DNA of 64,000 nt from SKVR01 sp037441525 (GCA_037441525.1 JBBISA010000012.1:6572-70571), one strand, 5' to 3'. Positions 17,449 to 27,380 are shown, numbered from the stretch's first letter. Translations and numbers: made by a program. The notes: generated by a model from the sequence alone, not told the origin.

Positions 17449-18951
17449 ATGGCAATTCGTTTTAAACCAGAACCCTTTATCGCCATTCTGTTGTTGGGGA
17501 TAATCTCAGCGTTTTCCTGCAAAACCATTGCAACAGGCGAAGTTGTTCAAACTCCCCTTGAAAACATACTTAATAATTTTGCCACTGACGAGTCCCTGAG
17601 AAGTGCATCGTGGGGATTTTATGCCGTTGATGTGCGAACGGGTGAAATCATAGGTGCCTACAATCAGCATCTGGCCCTTATGCCGGCTTCAACACTCAAA
17701 ATGGTAACGACAATAACCGCCCTTTCTGCGCTGGGAGCCGATTACCGTTTCGAAACCCTTTTACAACATAGCGGGAGCATCGAAAACGGAATTTTAAAGG
17801 GTGACCTGTTTGTCAGAGGTTCGGGCGACCCCACTTTGGGGAGCAAAACCCTTGGCGACAGTCTTTCACTGGAAAACCTTTTTAATTTCTGGATACATAC
17901 AATTTCCCGTGCAGGTATAAACCAAATTGAAGGCAGAGTGGTTGCCGATGGCTCATGGTTCGATGATCATCTAATCCCACCTAAATGGTTGTGGGAAGAC
18001 ATGGGAAATTATTATGGTGCCGGCGCTCATGCTCTTACGGTAAACGAAAACCTGTATTCGGTATTTTTCAGACCCGGCCGCCGCGAGGATGCGCCTGCCA
18101 TGGTTTTGCGCACCGAACCTTTTGTGCCCGGCATGGTGCTCGATAATCAGGTTAGAACAGGGCCCCGTGGTTCGGGCGACCGGGTTAATATTTTTGGAGC
18201 ACCTTACAGCAATAATCGCTGGCTTACCGGGACGGTGCCTCTGGGAGTATCAAGCTTCGAGGTAAAAGGCTCACTACCCGATCCTGGCCTTTTTCTTGCA
18301 GCAACACTTACCAATAGTCTTATAACGAAAGGCATTAAAATCAACAATGAACCAACTACCCATCAAAATTTAGCAAACGCAGAAATTGAAAAGGAAAGAA
18401 AACTTCTGGCCACCTGGTATTCACCTACTCTAGATATTATTGCTGCCCGAACCAATTTCAACAGTGTGAATACCTACGCGGAAAATCTATTTAAAACCCT
18501 TGGAAAGAAACTTGCCGGTGAAGGCTCCTTCCAGGCTTCATCCAAAAGTGTAACCAGATTCTGGGAAGAAAAAGGGATAGATGTGCGTGGTTTGATGATT
18601 CATGATGGCAGCGGATTGTCGCCCTTTAACAATGTTACCACTGAACAAATGGCCCTAATACTTAAGGCAGCAGCAAACGATACCAACCTTTACCGCCCCC
18701 TTGTAAAAGGCTTACCGGTTGCTGCCCGAACCGGGAATCTGGCTGGAATGTTTGCCAATACACCATCAGCCGGCGTTTTGATGGCAAAAAGTGGTTCGCT
18801 GGGCAATGTAAGGGGCTATGCCGGCTATACAATCAACCGAAGTGAAAAACTTATTGCCTTTGCTTTTATAATCAACAATTTCGAGGGAACACACCCTGAA
18901 ATCCGCAGAAAAATGGAAGGGATTATGAACGAAATAACCAGGACTAAGTAA
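17449..18951 (+). CDS. dacB: D-alanyl-D-alanine carboxypeptidase/endopeptidase (PBP4 class)
   Basis: Trims or opens peptidoglycan cross-links in the periplasm. The 500-residue protein has a signal/lipoprotein-like N-terminus (AFSCKT), the nucleophile motif SxxK as ASTLKM, a GSGDPTLGS region typical of PBP4, SGLSPFN, and a third motif that reads KSG (AKSGSLG) where KTG is usual; Ser is a conservative replacement. It is 11 bp downstream of the MCE gene. The run therefore groups an amidase, a lipid transporter part and a DD-peptidase, all cell-envelope functions. Confidence 0.93.
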   Translation: MAIRFKPEPFIAILLLGIISAFSCKTIATGEVVQTPLENILNNFATDESLRSASWGFYAVDVRTGEIIGAYNQHLALMPASTLKMVTTITALSALGADYRFETLLQHSGSIENGILKGDLFVRGSGDPTLGSKTLGDSLSLENLFNFWIHTISRAGINQIEGRVVADGSWFDDHLIPPKWLWEDMGNYYGAGAHALTVNENLYSVFFRPGRREDAPAMVLRTEPFVPGMVLDNQVRTGPRGSGDRVNIFGAPYSNNRWLTGTVPLGVSSFEVKGSLPDPGLFLAATLTNSLITKGIKINNEPTTHQNLANAEIEKERKLLATWYSPTLDIIAARTNFNSVNTYAENLFKTLGKKLAGEGSFQASSKSVTRFWEEKGIDVRGLMIHDGSGLSPFNNVTTEQMALILKAAANDTNLYRPLVKGLPVAARTGNLAGMFANTPSAGVLMAKSGSLGNVRGYAGYTINRSEKLIAFAFIINNFEGTHPEIRRKMEGIMNEITRTK

Positions 18952-19003
18952 TAGAACCTGGTCCTAGTTATGGCCGAATACTACTGGTTAATTGGCTACC
19001 ACT

Positions 19004-21535
19004 TTACATGTCAAACCGATCAAAATCCATGGAATCGCCGTTGTCATTTCCACGATCCCTGCGATTGTTCCGACGCTCAAACTCATTTATACGGTACGTA
19101 AAGCCAAGTGATATCATTCTCGAAGTGCGCCAACGCTCCATACTCATATTAAAATTGTCTCCATAGTTATACATACCAAAGCGCATTGTATTAAAGATAT
19201 CTGAAATATTTAGTGACAGGGTTCCAGAGTTGCCCAAAATATTCTTTTGCACTCCTGCATTTGCAGAATACATGGCAGCCATCTCGCCCTGAAGCATTAC
19301 TACCGGCGACCTGTAAAATGCATTCACCTGCACATTCCATCCTTTGCCAAGATTCATATTGCTGACAAATCTTCCAGACCATGAATAACTATCCGCTTCG
19401 CGGGCCATTTGAGCTCCTTCTATCATTGTTCTGAAATAGCTAAAGGTACTGTTCATATTCCACCACGATGTAATTCTCTGGGTAAATATCAATTCAGCAC
19501 CATAGCTGGTACCTCTGTTGATATTGGCCTGAGTGCTTACCGTAACATCCTTTCCGCCAATATTATCCACATAGCGATACCATGAAATCATTCCATCAGT
19601 TTGCCTGTAAAAAAGACTGGGATTCAATGTGGTTGATTTCCAAAAGTGGGTATAACCAACTTCATAAGAGTCTATATACTCAGGTTTTAAATTTGGATTT
19701 CCAAAAGAGACATCATATTCGCTGTTATATCTTACGAAAGGATTGAGCGATCGGTTGTCGGGTCTGTTTATACGTCGGGTATAACTTATCTGCAATGCCC
19801 TGTTGCCTTCAAAATTGCGACGAAGGTGGAGTGTTGGAAAAAAACTAAGATAATCGTTTTCGTTGGCAGGTTCAATGTCGTTTTGCAAGTCGGCACTGGT
19901 TAAGGTCTGTTCAGCCCTTAAACCAGCCTGTAAACTAAACTTACCAAGCTTTGTGGCATACATTCCATATGCGGCCAAAACCTGCTCATCGTAAATAAAC
20001 CGGTTGCTCCTGCTGGCATTATTCATCCAATTGCCTGTATTTATTTCATTCTCGAAAAGAAAATCAGAATCGATTTGCCTTGTCTGAAGCCTGAATCCGG
20101 TTTCAATTTTACTGGCTTCACCTAGAGGATGAACATAATCCAGTTGTGATGAAAACGACCAGTTATTGTTATCCATCATTGATCGCTCTCTTAAAAGTTG
20201 GTCTTTGGGGGTATCAAAATTGTTCTCGTAAAACTGTTGAAGGAAGTTTTCCCTTCTGTCCATGGTACGATGTGAGAAGTTTATATCGGCATTAAATTCT
20301 CTTACACGCTGTGCATAAGTACGTTTATAATTTAATTGGTGGGTAAATGAATTGCTCATCATTGAATTGAAATTGTCCAATTTAAAGAGATTGCCCGGAT
20401 TGATGATATCCTGATAAATGGAATACCTGGTTAGATCGTCAGAAGTCCTTTCCCAATTATTGAAACGCGAAGAAACTGTCAGAATATTTCTGTCGTTAAA
20501 ACTATAATCAGCACCCAATTGCCCGTTCACAGAATTCATACCTTCCAAACCTGTAGTTTTTTGATCCATAAAATTGACTGCCTGGCCAAAAAATGTCTGT
20601 CTTTGACTATTTCCAAAGCTTTCGGTATCCGAAAAACGACCGCTTAGATTGGTAAAAATGTTCCACTTATTGTATTTATAATTAAAATTGAGTGTACCGC
20701 TGTAGGTATCTGCCGTAGCGGCATTCAATGTCAATAAACCGTTGTAACCAGGTCTGCGTTGCTTTTTTAACACAACATTGATTATTCCCGAAGTACCTTC
20801 GGGGTTGTACCTGGCAGAAGGATTGGTTATTACTTCAACCCTCTCTATCATCGCCGCAGGAATTTGCTGTAGAGCTTCTGAACCACTCAAACCGGTAAGC
20901 GACGATGGCCTGCCATCGATCAATATGGTAACATTTGAATTTCCCCTTAAACTCACATTTCCTTCAAAATCAACTGAAACACTCGGAATATTCTGCATTA
21001 CATCAACGGCTGTCCCGCCAATACTGGTAAGTTCCTGAGCTACATTGATAACCCGTCGGTTGAGCCCTGTCTCCATTAAGCTGCGGTTTGCTTCTACTGT
21101 CACACTTTCGAGGGTTTGAGCCACCGGGGCAACTTCAATGATTCCCATGTCGAACTCGGGTTCGCGAAAGGTAATTTTGATAGAATTAAATGATTGACGG
21201 TTGTAACCAATATAATTTACAGTGAGATAGAAATTTCCGGGGGGTAATTGTTCCATGAAAAATTTCCCTTTCTCGTCGGTAATGGAGCCCGATACCATGG
21301 TTGAATCCTGAGCTCTGCTTAGAACAATACTTGCAAACATAAGGGGTTCGCGGCTCCGACTGTCAATAATGGTGCCTTTAAGCTTTCCAATCAATAGTGA
21401 GGTTCCAGCTGCCTGAGTTGGCTTGCCGGCTTGTTGTCCAGGCTGTGCCTGAGAAAGCAATGAGATGGTGAGTAAAAAAGAGAAAAGGAAAAAGACCCTG
21501 TTTGATACGTTGAATTTATTAGTTATAATTGTCAT
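19004..21535 (-). CDS. TonB-dependent-receptor-like outer membrane protein
   Basis: An 843-residue protein with a signal peptide ending near LSQAQ, a carboxypeptidase-regulatory-like beta-sandwich (GTIIDSRSREPLMFASIVL...), a plug domain (VDVMQNIPSVSVDFEGNVSL, VTILIDGRPSS, RVEVITNPSARYNPEGTSGI), and a 22-strand-type barrel of the OMP_b-brl_3 kind. The tail is Arg/Asn/Asp-rich. The substrate is unknown; there is no SusD partner, so it is not a Sus-type glycan importer. It stands alone, convergent with dacB. Confidence 0.9.
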   Translation of the reverse strand: MTIITNKFNVSNRVFFLFSFLLTISLLSQAQPGQQAGKPTQAAGTSLLIGKLKGTIIDSRSREPLMFASIVLSRAQDSTMVSGSITDEKGKFFMEQLPPGNFYLTVNYIGYNRQSFNSIKITFREPEFDMGIIEVAPVAQTLESVTVEANRSLMETGLNRRVINVAQELTSIGGTAVDVMQNIPSVSVDFEGNVSLRGNSNVTILIDGRPSSLTGLSGSEALQQIPAAMIERVEVITNPSARYNPEGTSGIINVVLKKQRRPGYNGLLTLNAATADTYSGTLNFNYKYNKWNIFTNLSGRFSDTESFGNSQRQTFFGQAVNFMDQKTTGLEGMNSVNGQLGADYSFNDRNILTVSSRFNNWERTSDDLTRYSIYQDIINPGNLFKLDNFNSMMSNSFTHQLNYKRTYAQRVREFNADINFSHRTMDRRENFLQQFYENNFDTPKDQLLRERSMMDNNNWSFSSQLDYVHPLGEASKIETGFRLQTRQIDSDFLFENEINTGNWMNNASRSNRFIYDEQVLAAYGMYATKLGKFSLQAGLRAEQTLTSADLQNDIEPANENDYLSFFPTLHLRRNFEGNRALQISYTRRINRPDNRSLNPFVRYNSEYDVSFGNPNLKPEYIDSYEVGYTHFWKSTTLNPSLFYRQTDGMISWYRYVDNIGGKDVTVSTQANINRGTSYGAELIFTQRITSWWNMNSTFSYFRTMIEGAQMAREADSYSWSGRFVSNMNLGKGWNVQVNAFYRSPVVMLQGEMAAMYSANAGVQKNILGNSGTLSLNISDIFNTMRFGMYNYGDNFNMSMERWRTSRMISLGFTYRINEFERRNNRRDRGNDNGDSMDFDRFDM

Positions 21536-21682
21536 ATAGGGAACATTAAATTGCGAATTGATATTTTGTTTAAAGTTTTAACACGCACTTTAGACAAAAC
21601 TCCACTGCAATTGTTTAATGTTCCTGTTTTTATTCGGCTTTTTTGGGATGGTAAAGGTCTTGTTGCAGGGTGAAAGGTTTGG

Positions 21683-22918
21683 TTATTCTTTCAAATCAGG
21701 ATACAACAGATAGGGTCTTCTTTGTTCACGAAAGCGTTTAATCCCTCCTTCCCAGCCTTCCCGAATTTCCTGTTCTGATTTTCCGGCAACAATTTGTTCA
21801 CGCAGAGATGCTGTTCCGGCAAGTCGGTCAAAAAAGCTATTGAAAAATCGTGTTTTATCAGGAAAATATTTATACGCCGTAATCAAATGTGAAAGATCCA
21901 TCCTGGCTAAAGATTGAAGTGTATCGGGGCGTTGGGTACGCAGATCAATACCATTACAAAGCAAGCCGAGCAAAGGTGGCTGGGGGGCTGCCAAACGTCT
22001 TTCGGGTGTAAATTTGAACGGAAACAACACTTCAGGTAGTTCGGGATGGCCGTAAACCTGGAAGGGAAAATCGGTTCCACGCCCAAGACTTATTTGAGTG
22101 CCTTCAAAGAAACACAGATAAGGATAATGCATAATACTGCTCATATTAGGAAGGTTGGGCGAGGGTGCCACCGGTAGTTCATACCACATTTCCCGGATAT
22201 AGTTCTTTACAGGGATAACCTTAAGATTACATTTGAGCCCGCTACCAAGCCATCCTTCGCCATTAACCATGAGGGCATATTCACCAATAGTAAGACCATG
22301 AACAACAGGTACTGGATGAAGACCGACAAAAGAGCTGAAACTGTTTTCAAGAACAGGCCCATCAACAAAATGGCCATTGGGATTGGGCCTATCAAGAACC
22401 AAAAAATCAATGTTCTGGCGGGCGGCTTCTTCCATTAAATAACTCATAGTAGAAATATAGGTATAAAATCGAAGGCCCACATCCTGCATATCGAAAACGA
22501 TAAGGTCAATATCCTTTAAGTCTTCTGGTTTTGGCCTTCTGTTGGTGCCATAAAGACTAATTACAGGAAGTCCTGTGGCTTCATCTCTTCCGCTTTGCAC
22601 ATGCTCACCTGCCGCAGCCTGCCCCCTGAAACCATGTTCAGGGCTGAATACCCTTATCAGGCTAATACCCGATCTGAGCATTGTATCAGCAAGATGCACA
22701 TTCCCAATAAGCGATGTATGGTTCCCTGCCAGGGCAATCCTTTTGCCTGTAAGCAAAGGAAAATAAAGTTCAGTTTGCACCGAACCTGTAATGGCAACTT
22801 TACTTATTGCATCTGCATCTACATTCTCATTCAAGACTATTTCACGGCTGCCAGACCCGCTGCATGAAGTGATGCCCATTAAAATTAGCGACCAAAAAAA
22901 ACTGAGTTTTATTTGCAT
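21683..22918 (-). CDS. namZ: DUF1343 lipoprotein, exo-beta-N-acetylmuramidase NamZ family
   Basis: The DUF1343 family, whose member NamZ removes terminal N-acetylmuramic acid from peptidoglycan fragments. Visible landmarks are GIS...FSPEHGFRG, LPVISLYG, FDMQDVGLRFYTYISTM, DRPNPNG and ELPVAPSPNLP. I use the ATG at 22918, where the protein begins MQIKLSFFW and has a lipobox ending GITSC; this gives 411 residues. The open frame to 22972 adds 18 residues before a second hydrophobic start and is less likely. No MurNAc transport or kinase genes are adjacent. Confidence 0.9.
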   Translation of the reverse strand: MQIKLSFFWSLILMGITSCSGSGSREIVLNENVDADAISKVAITGSVQTELYFPLLTGKRIALAGNHTSLIGNVHLADTMLRSGISLIRVFSPEHGFRGQAAAGEHVQSGRDEATGLPVISLYGTNRRPKPEDLKDIDLIVFDMQDVGLRFYTYISTMSYLMEEAARQNIDFLVLDRPNPNGHFVDGPVLENSFSSFVGLHPVPVVHGLTIGEYALMVNGEGWLGSGLKCNLKVIPVKNYIREMWYELPVAPSPNLPNMSSIMHYPYLCFFEGTQISLGRGTDFPFQVYGHPELPEVLFPFKFTPERRLAAPQPPLLGLLCNGIDLRTQRPDTLQSLARMDLSHLITAYKYFPDKTRFFNSFFDRLAGTASLREQIVAGKSEQEIREGWEGGIKRFREQRRPYLLYPDLKE

Positions 22919-23263
22919 TGTGATTACACTTATAAATTCAGATGAAACGAACATGTTAGCGAAAAAACACAAACACCGATGAAATTAGTAAACATGGGGT
23001 TCTCCCGTACTTAAGGGATAAACTATCCGACCTTGAACTAAAAAATATTTAGGGATGAAACAGACATCCTGTTTTGGCGGGTCAAAAAAAGAATCATAAA
23101 ATAACCTGCATGAGAGCTCTCCAGTATTGACCGAGCAAGTTACCCGGCTACAAAAAAACTATTTTGTTGCTTTCAGAGCAAAACTTATATGACAAAACAA
23201 TTAAACCCGGCAATGAAGAATTACCGGGTTAAAAACATGTAGAATCTTATTCAGTTTTTCTCC
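22919..23263. other. 345-bp intergenic stretch
   Basis: No convincing gene in either strand. It holds the upstream region of namZ and, at its right end, a weak hairpin following the small lipoprotein gene. I found no -7 box of the TAnnTTTG type close to namZ. Confidence 0.5.
23201..23232 (-). terminator. weak terminator after the small lipoprotein gene
   Basis: AACCCGG at 23204-23210 pairs with CCGGGTT at 23224-23230 around a 13-base loop. On the minus strand the hairpin is followed by TTAATTGTTTTG. It lies 34 bp past the stop of the 44-residue lipoprotein gene. Confidence 0.45.
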
Positions 23264-23398
23264 TTAAACGGTATCTTCGGTTACCTGTTCAGTTTTCGCC
23301 TCCCCGTAAGCCGGGCAGAGTTCCTTTTGTTTGCAGCTGCTTAGGCTTAAACCAATCACCATAATGGCGAATAGGGCAAATACTACTTTTTTACGCAT
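23264..23398 (-). CDS. 44-residue lipoprotein with CPAY motif
   Basis: A short gene: ATG at 23396-23398, TAA at 23264-23266. The product has a basic start (MRKK), a hydrophobic helix, a lipobox LSSC with the cysteine at residue 22, and a mature part of only 23 residues that begins CKQKELCPAYGEAK and ends acidic. It should be exported and lipidated. A -7 box (23482-23489) lies upstream and a hairpin downstream, so it is an independent unit. I recall short Bacteroidetes lipoproteins with a similar C-PAY segment, but not a function. Confidence 0.75.
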   Translation of the reverse strand: MRKKVVFALFAIMVIGLSLSSCKQKELCPAYGEAKTEQVTEDTV

Positions 23399-23481
23399 AA
23401 TTATGTGGTATTGAGTGAATAATTGCAAATTAAAATAATAAAACTATGAGTTTGCAATGAATCTGCTTATTGCAACAGGCA

Positions 23482-23489
23482 CAAATATA
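23482..23489 (-). promoter_or_regulatory. -7 promoter box of the small lipoprotein gene
   Basis: CAAATATA reads TATATTTG on the minus strand, matching TAnnTTTG. It lies 84 bp upstream of the ATG. No clear TTTG at -33 is present. Confidence 0.4.
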
Positions 23490-23532
23490 AAATTTTTTTA
23501 GGTTTCATTCTTCCGTGAAAAACGTAAAACAT

Positions 23533-23574
23533 AAAACCGCAATAAATCTTTTAAAATCGATTTATTGCGGTTTT
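23533..23574 (-). terminator. strong hairpin terminator
   Basis: Perfect 15-bp arms (23533-23547 and 23560-23574, core CCGCAATAAAT/ATTTATTGCGG) around a 12-base loop, with T-runs on both exits. It lies 28 bp past the stop of the leftward 83-residue gene. Confidence 0.75.
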
Positions 23575-23601
23575 TGCAAGGAACATGACCTGGAACATTT
23601 T

Positions 23602-23853
23602 CTAATTACCCACCACGGCAATTGGATGATTTTTACCAAGATTGAGCACAGTTAGCGCCCGGGAGTAATCCATAATATTCTTGACTATTTGCTCAGAAGG
23701 TGATTCTTCTGGGTGCTTTTCATCAAACCTGTTGAACAATCTCTCCATTATTTGTTCCATTTGTTGTTGAGTGAGATTTTTATTTTCAACCATTTCGGAG
23801 AGAAGATCGATGATCATAGCCAATTCGTTTTCAAGGGTAAGGGATTGTTTCAT
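23602..23853 (-). CDS. 83-residue hypothetical protein
   Basis: A small, acidic, mainly helical protein without signal peptide or membrane helix. The sequence (ENELAMIIDLLSEMVENKNLTQQQMEQIMERLF) suggests two or three amphipathic helices. A Pro/Glu/Ser stretch separates a last helix and a strand ending IAVVGN. It has its own terminator and is divergent from sucC. Family not recognised; composition and codon use look genuine. Confidence 0.65.
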   Translation of the reverse strand: MKQSLTLENELAMIIDLLSEMVENKNLTQQQMEQIMERLFNRFDEKHPEESPSEQIVKNIMDYSRALTVLNLGKNHPIAVVGN

Positions 23854-23974
23854 CAGCAGCGATTTAATTGAACCATATTTTCAAAATTATAACGCATACC
23901 CATTGCATTTATTTTGCAAAACTTATTAATTTTTAAATAATTGAACCCCAAAGACTCAATGAACACTAAATTCG

Positions 23975-23982
23975 TATTTTTG
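23975..23982 (+). promoter_or_regulatory. -7 promoter box of sucC
   Basis: TATTTTTG matches TAnnTTTG and lies 42 bp before the ATG at 24024. The TTG at 23941 is too far to be an ordinary -33 element. Confidence 0.45.
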
Positions 23983-24023
23983 CCCCTATTAAAAGCTGTC
24001 AAAAACCAAATAAAGACGACAAA

Positions 24024-25214
24024 ATGAACCTTCACGAATATCAGGGCAAAGCCCTGCTGAAAAAATATGGAGTTCCTGTACCTGAGGGATTTATGGTTGA
24101 AAGCATTAAAGATGCTATAGAAGCGGAAAAGAAACTTAAAGAAATTACCGGATTTGAAGTTTGCGCAGTAAAAGCCCAGATACATGCCGGCGGGCGAGGT
24201 AAGGGCGGCGGAGTAAAGATTGCCAAAACCCTTGATGATGTCAAAACACACGCATCTGCCATTCTTGGAATGCAACTTATTACCCCCCAAACAGGGCCTC
24301 AAGGGAAAAAAGTACACAAGATACTCATAGAGCAAAACATCTATTATCCCGGACCATCCCAACCATCTGAAATTTATTTGAGTATACTGCTTAATCGTGC
24401 CATTTCGCGCAACATGATTATGTACTCGCCCCGAGGCGGAATGGATATTGAAGCTGTTGCTGAGGAAACACCCGAAGCAATTTTTGCTGAAGTGGTTGAC
24501 CCCAAAACAGGAGTAATGCCATTTCAGTGCAGGCGAATTGCCTTTAATCTGGGTCTAAAAGGCGAAGCATTCAAAAATATGGTAAAGTTTATTCCTCTTC
24601 TTTATAATGCCTTTGTAAAAAACGACTGCACCCTTCTTGAAATAAACCCGCTTTTCAAAACTGCTGATGATAAGATACTTGTGGCTGATACAAAAATGAG
24701 TATCGACAACAACTCCCTGTTTCGTCATCCTGAAATTGCCGCCATGCGCGACTTGCTCGAAGAAGACCCTATGGAGGTAGAAGCAGGAAAATTTGATCTT
24801 AATTATGTGAAACTTGATGGAAATGTGGGCTGTATGGTAAATGGTGCCGGCCTGGCTATGGCCACCATGGATATTATCAAATTATCGGGCGGAGACCCGG
24901 CCAATTTTCTTGATGTGGGTGGATCGGCCAACGCAAAAAGGGTGGAAGAAGCCTTCAGGATTATTCTGAAAGACCCAAATGTAAAAGCTATTCTGGTAAA
25001 TATATTCGGCGGAATTGTCCGTTGCGACAGGGTTGCCCAGGGAATAGTGGATGCCTACAAAAATATTGGAGAAATAAGTATCCCGATAATTGTGCGATTG
25101 CAAGGAACCAATGCCGAAGAAGCCAAAAAGATCATCGACGATTCGGGGCTCAAGGTAAAGTCGGCGATATTGCTCCGGGAAGCAGCGCAACTTGTGAATG
25201 AAGTGCTTCAGTAA
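24024..25214 (+). CDS. sucC: succinate--CoA ligase (ADP-forming) beta subunit
   Basis: TCA-cycle or fermentation enzyme interconverting succinyl-CoA and succinate with ATP formation. The 396-residue protein starts MNLHEYQGKALLKKYGV and has the ATP-grasp loop IHAGGRGKGGGVKIAK, the metal/nucleotide region MIMYSPRGGMDIE, and the C-terminal ligase domain GNVGCMVNGAGLAMATMD...FLDVGGSA. The alpha subunit gene sucD is not adjacent, which is unusual because the two are commonly cotranscribed. gcvT follows 41 bp downstream. Confidence 0.96.
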   Translation: MNLHEYQGKALLKKYGVPVPEGFMVESIKDAIEAEKKLKEITGFEVCAVKAQIHAGGRGKGGGVKIAKTLDDVKTHASAILGMQLITPQTGPQGKKVHKILIEQNIYYPGPSQPSEIYLSILLNRAISRNMIMYSPRGGMDIEAVAEETPEAIFAEVVDPKTGVMPFQCRRIAFNLGLKGEAFKNMVKFIPLLYNAFVKNDCTLLEINPLFKTADDKILVADTKMSIDNNSLFRHPEIAAMRDLLEEDPMEVEAGKFDLNYVKLDGNVGCMVNGAGLAMATMDIIKLSGGDPANFLDVGGSANAKRVEEAFRIILKDPNVKAILVNIFGGIVRCDRVAQGIVDAYKNIGEISIPIIVRLQGTNAEEAKKIIDDSGLKVKSAILLREAAQLVNEVLQ

Positions 25215-25255
25215 TTAACCCTTAATTATTGTCATTAAATATTATTTTCTGACCA

Positions 25256-26347
25256 ATGAAAGAAACTATTTTCAGGCAAATGCACGAAGAAATGGGGGCC
25301 AAAATGGTTTCCTTTGCAGGGTTTTATATGCCCATTCAATTTGAAGGTATCAATGCTGAACACCAAACCGTGAGAGAATCTATGGGGGTTTTTGATGTTT
25401 CGCACATGGGTGAGATTTGGATAGAAGGGCCTGGGGCTTTCGACCTTGTTCAGAAAGTTAGCTCCAATGATATTGCAGTATTGAGCAAAGGCAAGGTGCA
25501 GTACACCTGTTTTCCTAACGAAACCAATGGGATTGTGGATGATTTTCTGGTTTATCATTTTTCGCGTGAAAAATATTTACTGGTTGTAAATGCCGCCAAT
25601 ATAGCGAAAGACTACAACTGGCTGTTAAAACAGAATGAAACCATAGGGGCACAAATTTACAATACATCAGATACCACAAGCCAGCTGGCTATTCAGGGTC
25701 CTTTGGCCCTGAAGGCAATGCAAAAACTCACCCGGGAATCTATTACGGATATGCCCTTTTATACTTATAAATTACTGGAGTTTGCCGGAGTGGAAAATGT
25801 GCTGCTTTCAACAACCGGATATACTGGCTCAGGCGGTTGTGAAATTTACTTCCCAAACGAAGCAGGTATGGCCATTTACAAAGCCGTACTGGAAGCCGGT
25901 AAAGAATTCGGCATAAAGCCAATAGGACTTGCTGCCCGCGATACTCTGAGGCTCGAAATGGGCTATTGCCTATACGGCAACGATATCAACGACACCACTT
26001 CACCCCTTGAAGCTGGTTTGGGTTGGGTTACCAAATTTACCGATGGAAATAATTTTGTAAACCGTCAAGGCCTTGAAAATCAAAAACGCCAAGGCTTAAA
26101 ACGTAAATTAATTGGTTTTGAAGTTCTTGAAAAAGGAATTGCACGTCAGGACTATCCTATACTCGATGCGAGTGGAAATACCATTGGCCAGGTTACTTCA
26201 GGCACCATGTCGCCCACTCTTAAAAAAGCCATAGGAATGGGTTATATTAAAACCGAGTATGCCGAACCTGGAACTGAAATATTCATCGGTATCAGAGGAA
26301 AATCATTCAAAGCTGTGGTGGTTAAAAAACCATTCTACCAGTCCTGA
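25256..26347 (+). CDS. gcvT: aminomethyltransferase (glycine cleavage T protein)
   Basis: Transfers the methylene group of glycine from the H protein to tetrahydrofolate. At 363 residues it is a normal length. Visible landmarks are the folate-binding region VFDVSHMGEI, the TGYTGSGGCEIYF segment, and LGWVTKF...FVNRQGL in the C-terminal barrel. The other glycine-cleavage genes (gcvH, gcvP) are not in the window. It sits between sucC and the phospholipase-like gene, with gaps of 41 and 31 bp. Confidence 0.95.
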   Translation: MKETIFRQMHEEMGAKMVSFAGFYMPIQFEGINAEHQTVRESMGVFDVSHMGEIWIEGPGAFDLVQKVSSNDIAVLSKGKVQYTCFPNETNGIVDDFLVYHFSREKYLLVVNAANIAKDYNWLLKQNETIGAQIYNTSDTTSQLAIQGPLALKAMQKLTRESITDMPFYTYKLLEFAGVENVLLSTTGYTGSGGCEIYFPNEAGMAIYKAVLEAGKEFGIKPIGLAARDTLRLEMGYCLYGNDINDTTSPLEAGLGWVTKFTDGNNFVNRQGLENQKRQGLKRKLIGFEVLEKGIARQDYPILDASGNTIGQVTSGTMSPTLKKAIGMGYIKTEYAEPGTEIFIGIRGKSFKAVVVKKPFYQS

Positions 26348-26378
26348 AACGAAAATCAAGCCAATTTCATTGCTCATA

Positions 26379-27380
26379 ATGAACCGGACAAAAAAAGCCA
26401 TACCCCTTTTTGTATTTTTATTTCTGTTGCTTTTGCCAGCTTTAGATGGTTTTTCGTTTGGGTTTGCAGCCCATCGCAAAATAAATCGTATGGCAGTATT
26501 TACCCTCCCCCCCGAAATGGTAGGCTTTTTCAAACATCATATTGAGTATATAACAGAACGAGCCATCGACCCAGATAAAAGGGCTCATTCGGTAACGGGT
26601 GAAGCACAAAGGCACTACATTGATATTGACCATTTTGGGGAAAATCCTTTTGCAACTGTACCCCGCAGATGGAAAGATGCTGTTGAAAAATACACTGAAG
26701 ATACCCTTCAGAAACACGGAATATTGCCCTGGCATGTTGAAGTTATGATGCAACGCCTCACAAAAGCTTTCAGAGACCAGGATATTGACCGGATTCTTTA
26801 CACTGCTACCCACCTGGGGCACTATATTTCCGATCTTTGCACCCCCCTGCACACAAGCAAATATTACAATGGACGTAATCCGTCGCAAAGAGGCATCCAT
26901 GCTCTCTGGGAAAGCAGGCTGGTAGAGCTTTATGCTGATACTTACAATTATTTTGTTGGCAGGGCTGAATATATTCCGTCCCCCCTCGACCGGGCGTGGG
27001 AACTAATAGAATTTAGCCATTATACCATAGATACAATCTACCAAGTATTTGATAGCTTAATGATCGCAATACCGCCCGACCAGATTTTTGTCTTTGAGAT
27101 GAGAGGACAAAGCACTGTGAGAACTTACTCGCGCAATTTTTCGCAAGCGATACACCAAAGCATGAATGGAATGGTAGAACGACAAATGCGCAGAGCAGTT
27201 AAGAATGTTGGCGATTTTTGGTATACTGCCTGGGTAAATGCCGGACAACCTAATCTTTACCGGATCGAGGGCAAGGCAATTAGTGCTGCCCACCGCAGGC
27301 TGCTGGCTCAAGAAGAACAGGAATATAATCGTACAGGAGAATATCAGGAAAGACCTGTTGTTGTGCCTGATAATCAGTAG
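26379..27380 (+). CDS. exported zinc-dependent phospholipase C-like protein
   Basis: A 333-residue protein from the ATG at 26379, which starts a signal peptide (MNRTKKAIPLFVFLFLLLLPA). Histidines and acidic residues are placed as in the zinc-dependent phospholipase C / S1-P1 nuclease fold: GFAAHRKINRMAV, RHYIDIDHFG, and LGHYISDLCTPLHTSKYYNG. The upstream open frame to 26259 overlaps gcvT and is a shadow. Whether it cleaves phospholipid or nucleic acid cannot be decided here. It is followed after 37 bp by the DPP3-like gene. Confidence 0.82.
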   Translation: MNRTKKAIPLFVFLFLLLLPALDGFSFGFAAHRKINRMAVFTLPPEMVGFFKHHIEYITERAIDPDKRAHSVTGEAQRHYIDIDHFGENPFATVPRRWKDAVEKYTEDTLQKHGILPWHVEVMMQRLTKAFRDQDIDRILYTATHLGHYISDLCTPLHTSKYYNGRNPSQRGIHALWESRLVELYADTYNYFVGRAEYIPSPLDRAWELIEFSHYTIDTIYQVFDSLMIAIPPDQIFVFEMRGQSTVRTYSRNFSQAIHQSMNGMVERQMRRAVKNVGDFWYTAWVNAGQPNLYRIEGKAISAAHRRLLAQEEQEYNRTGEYQERPVVVPDNQ

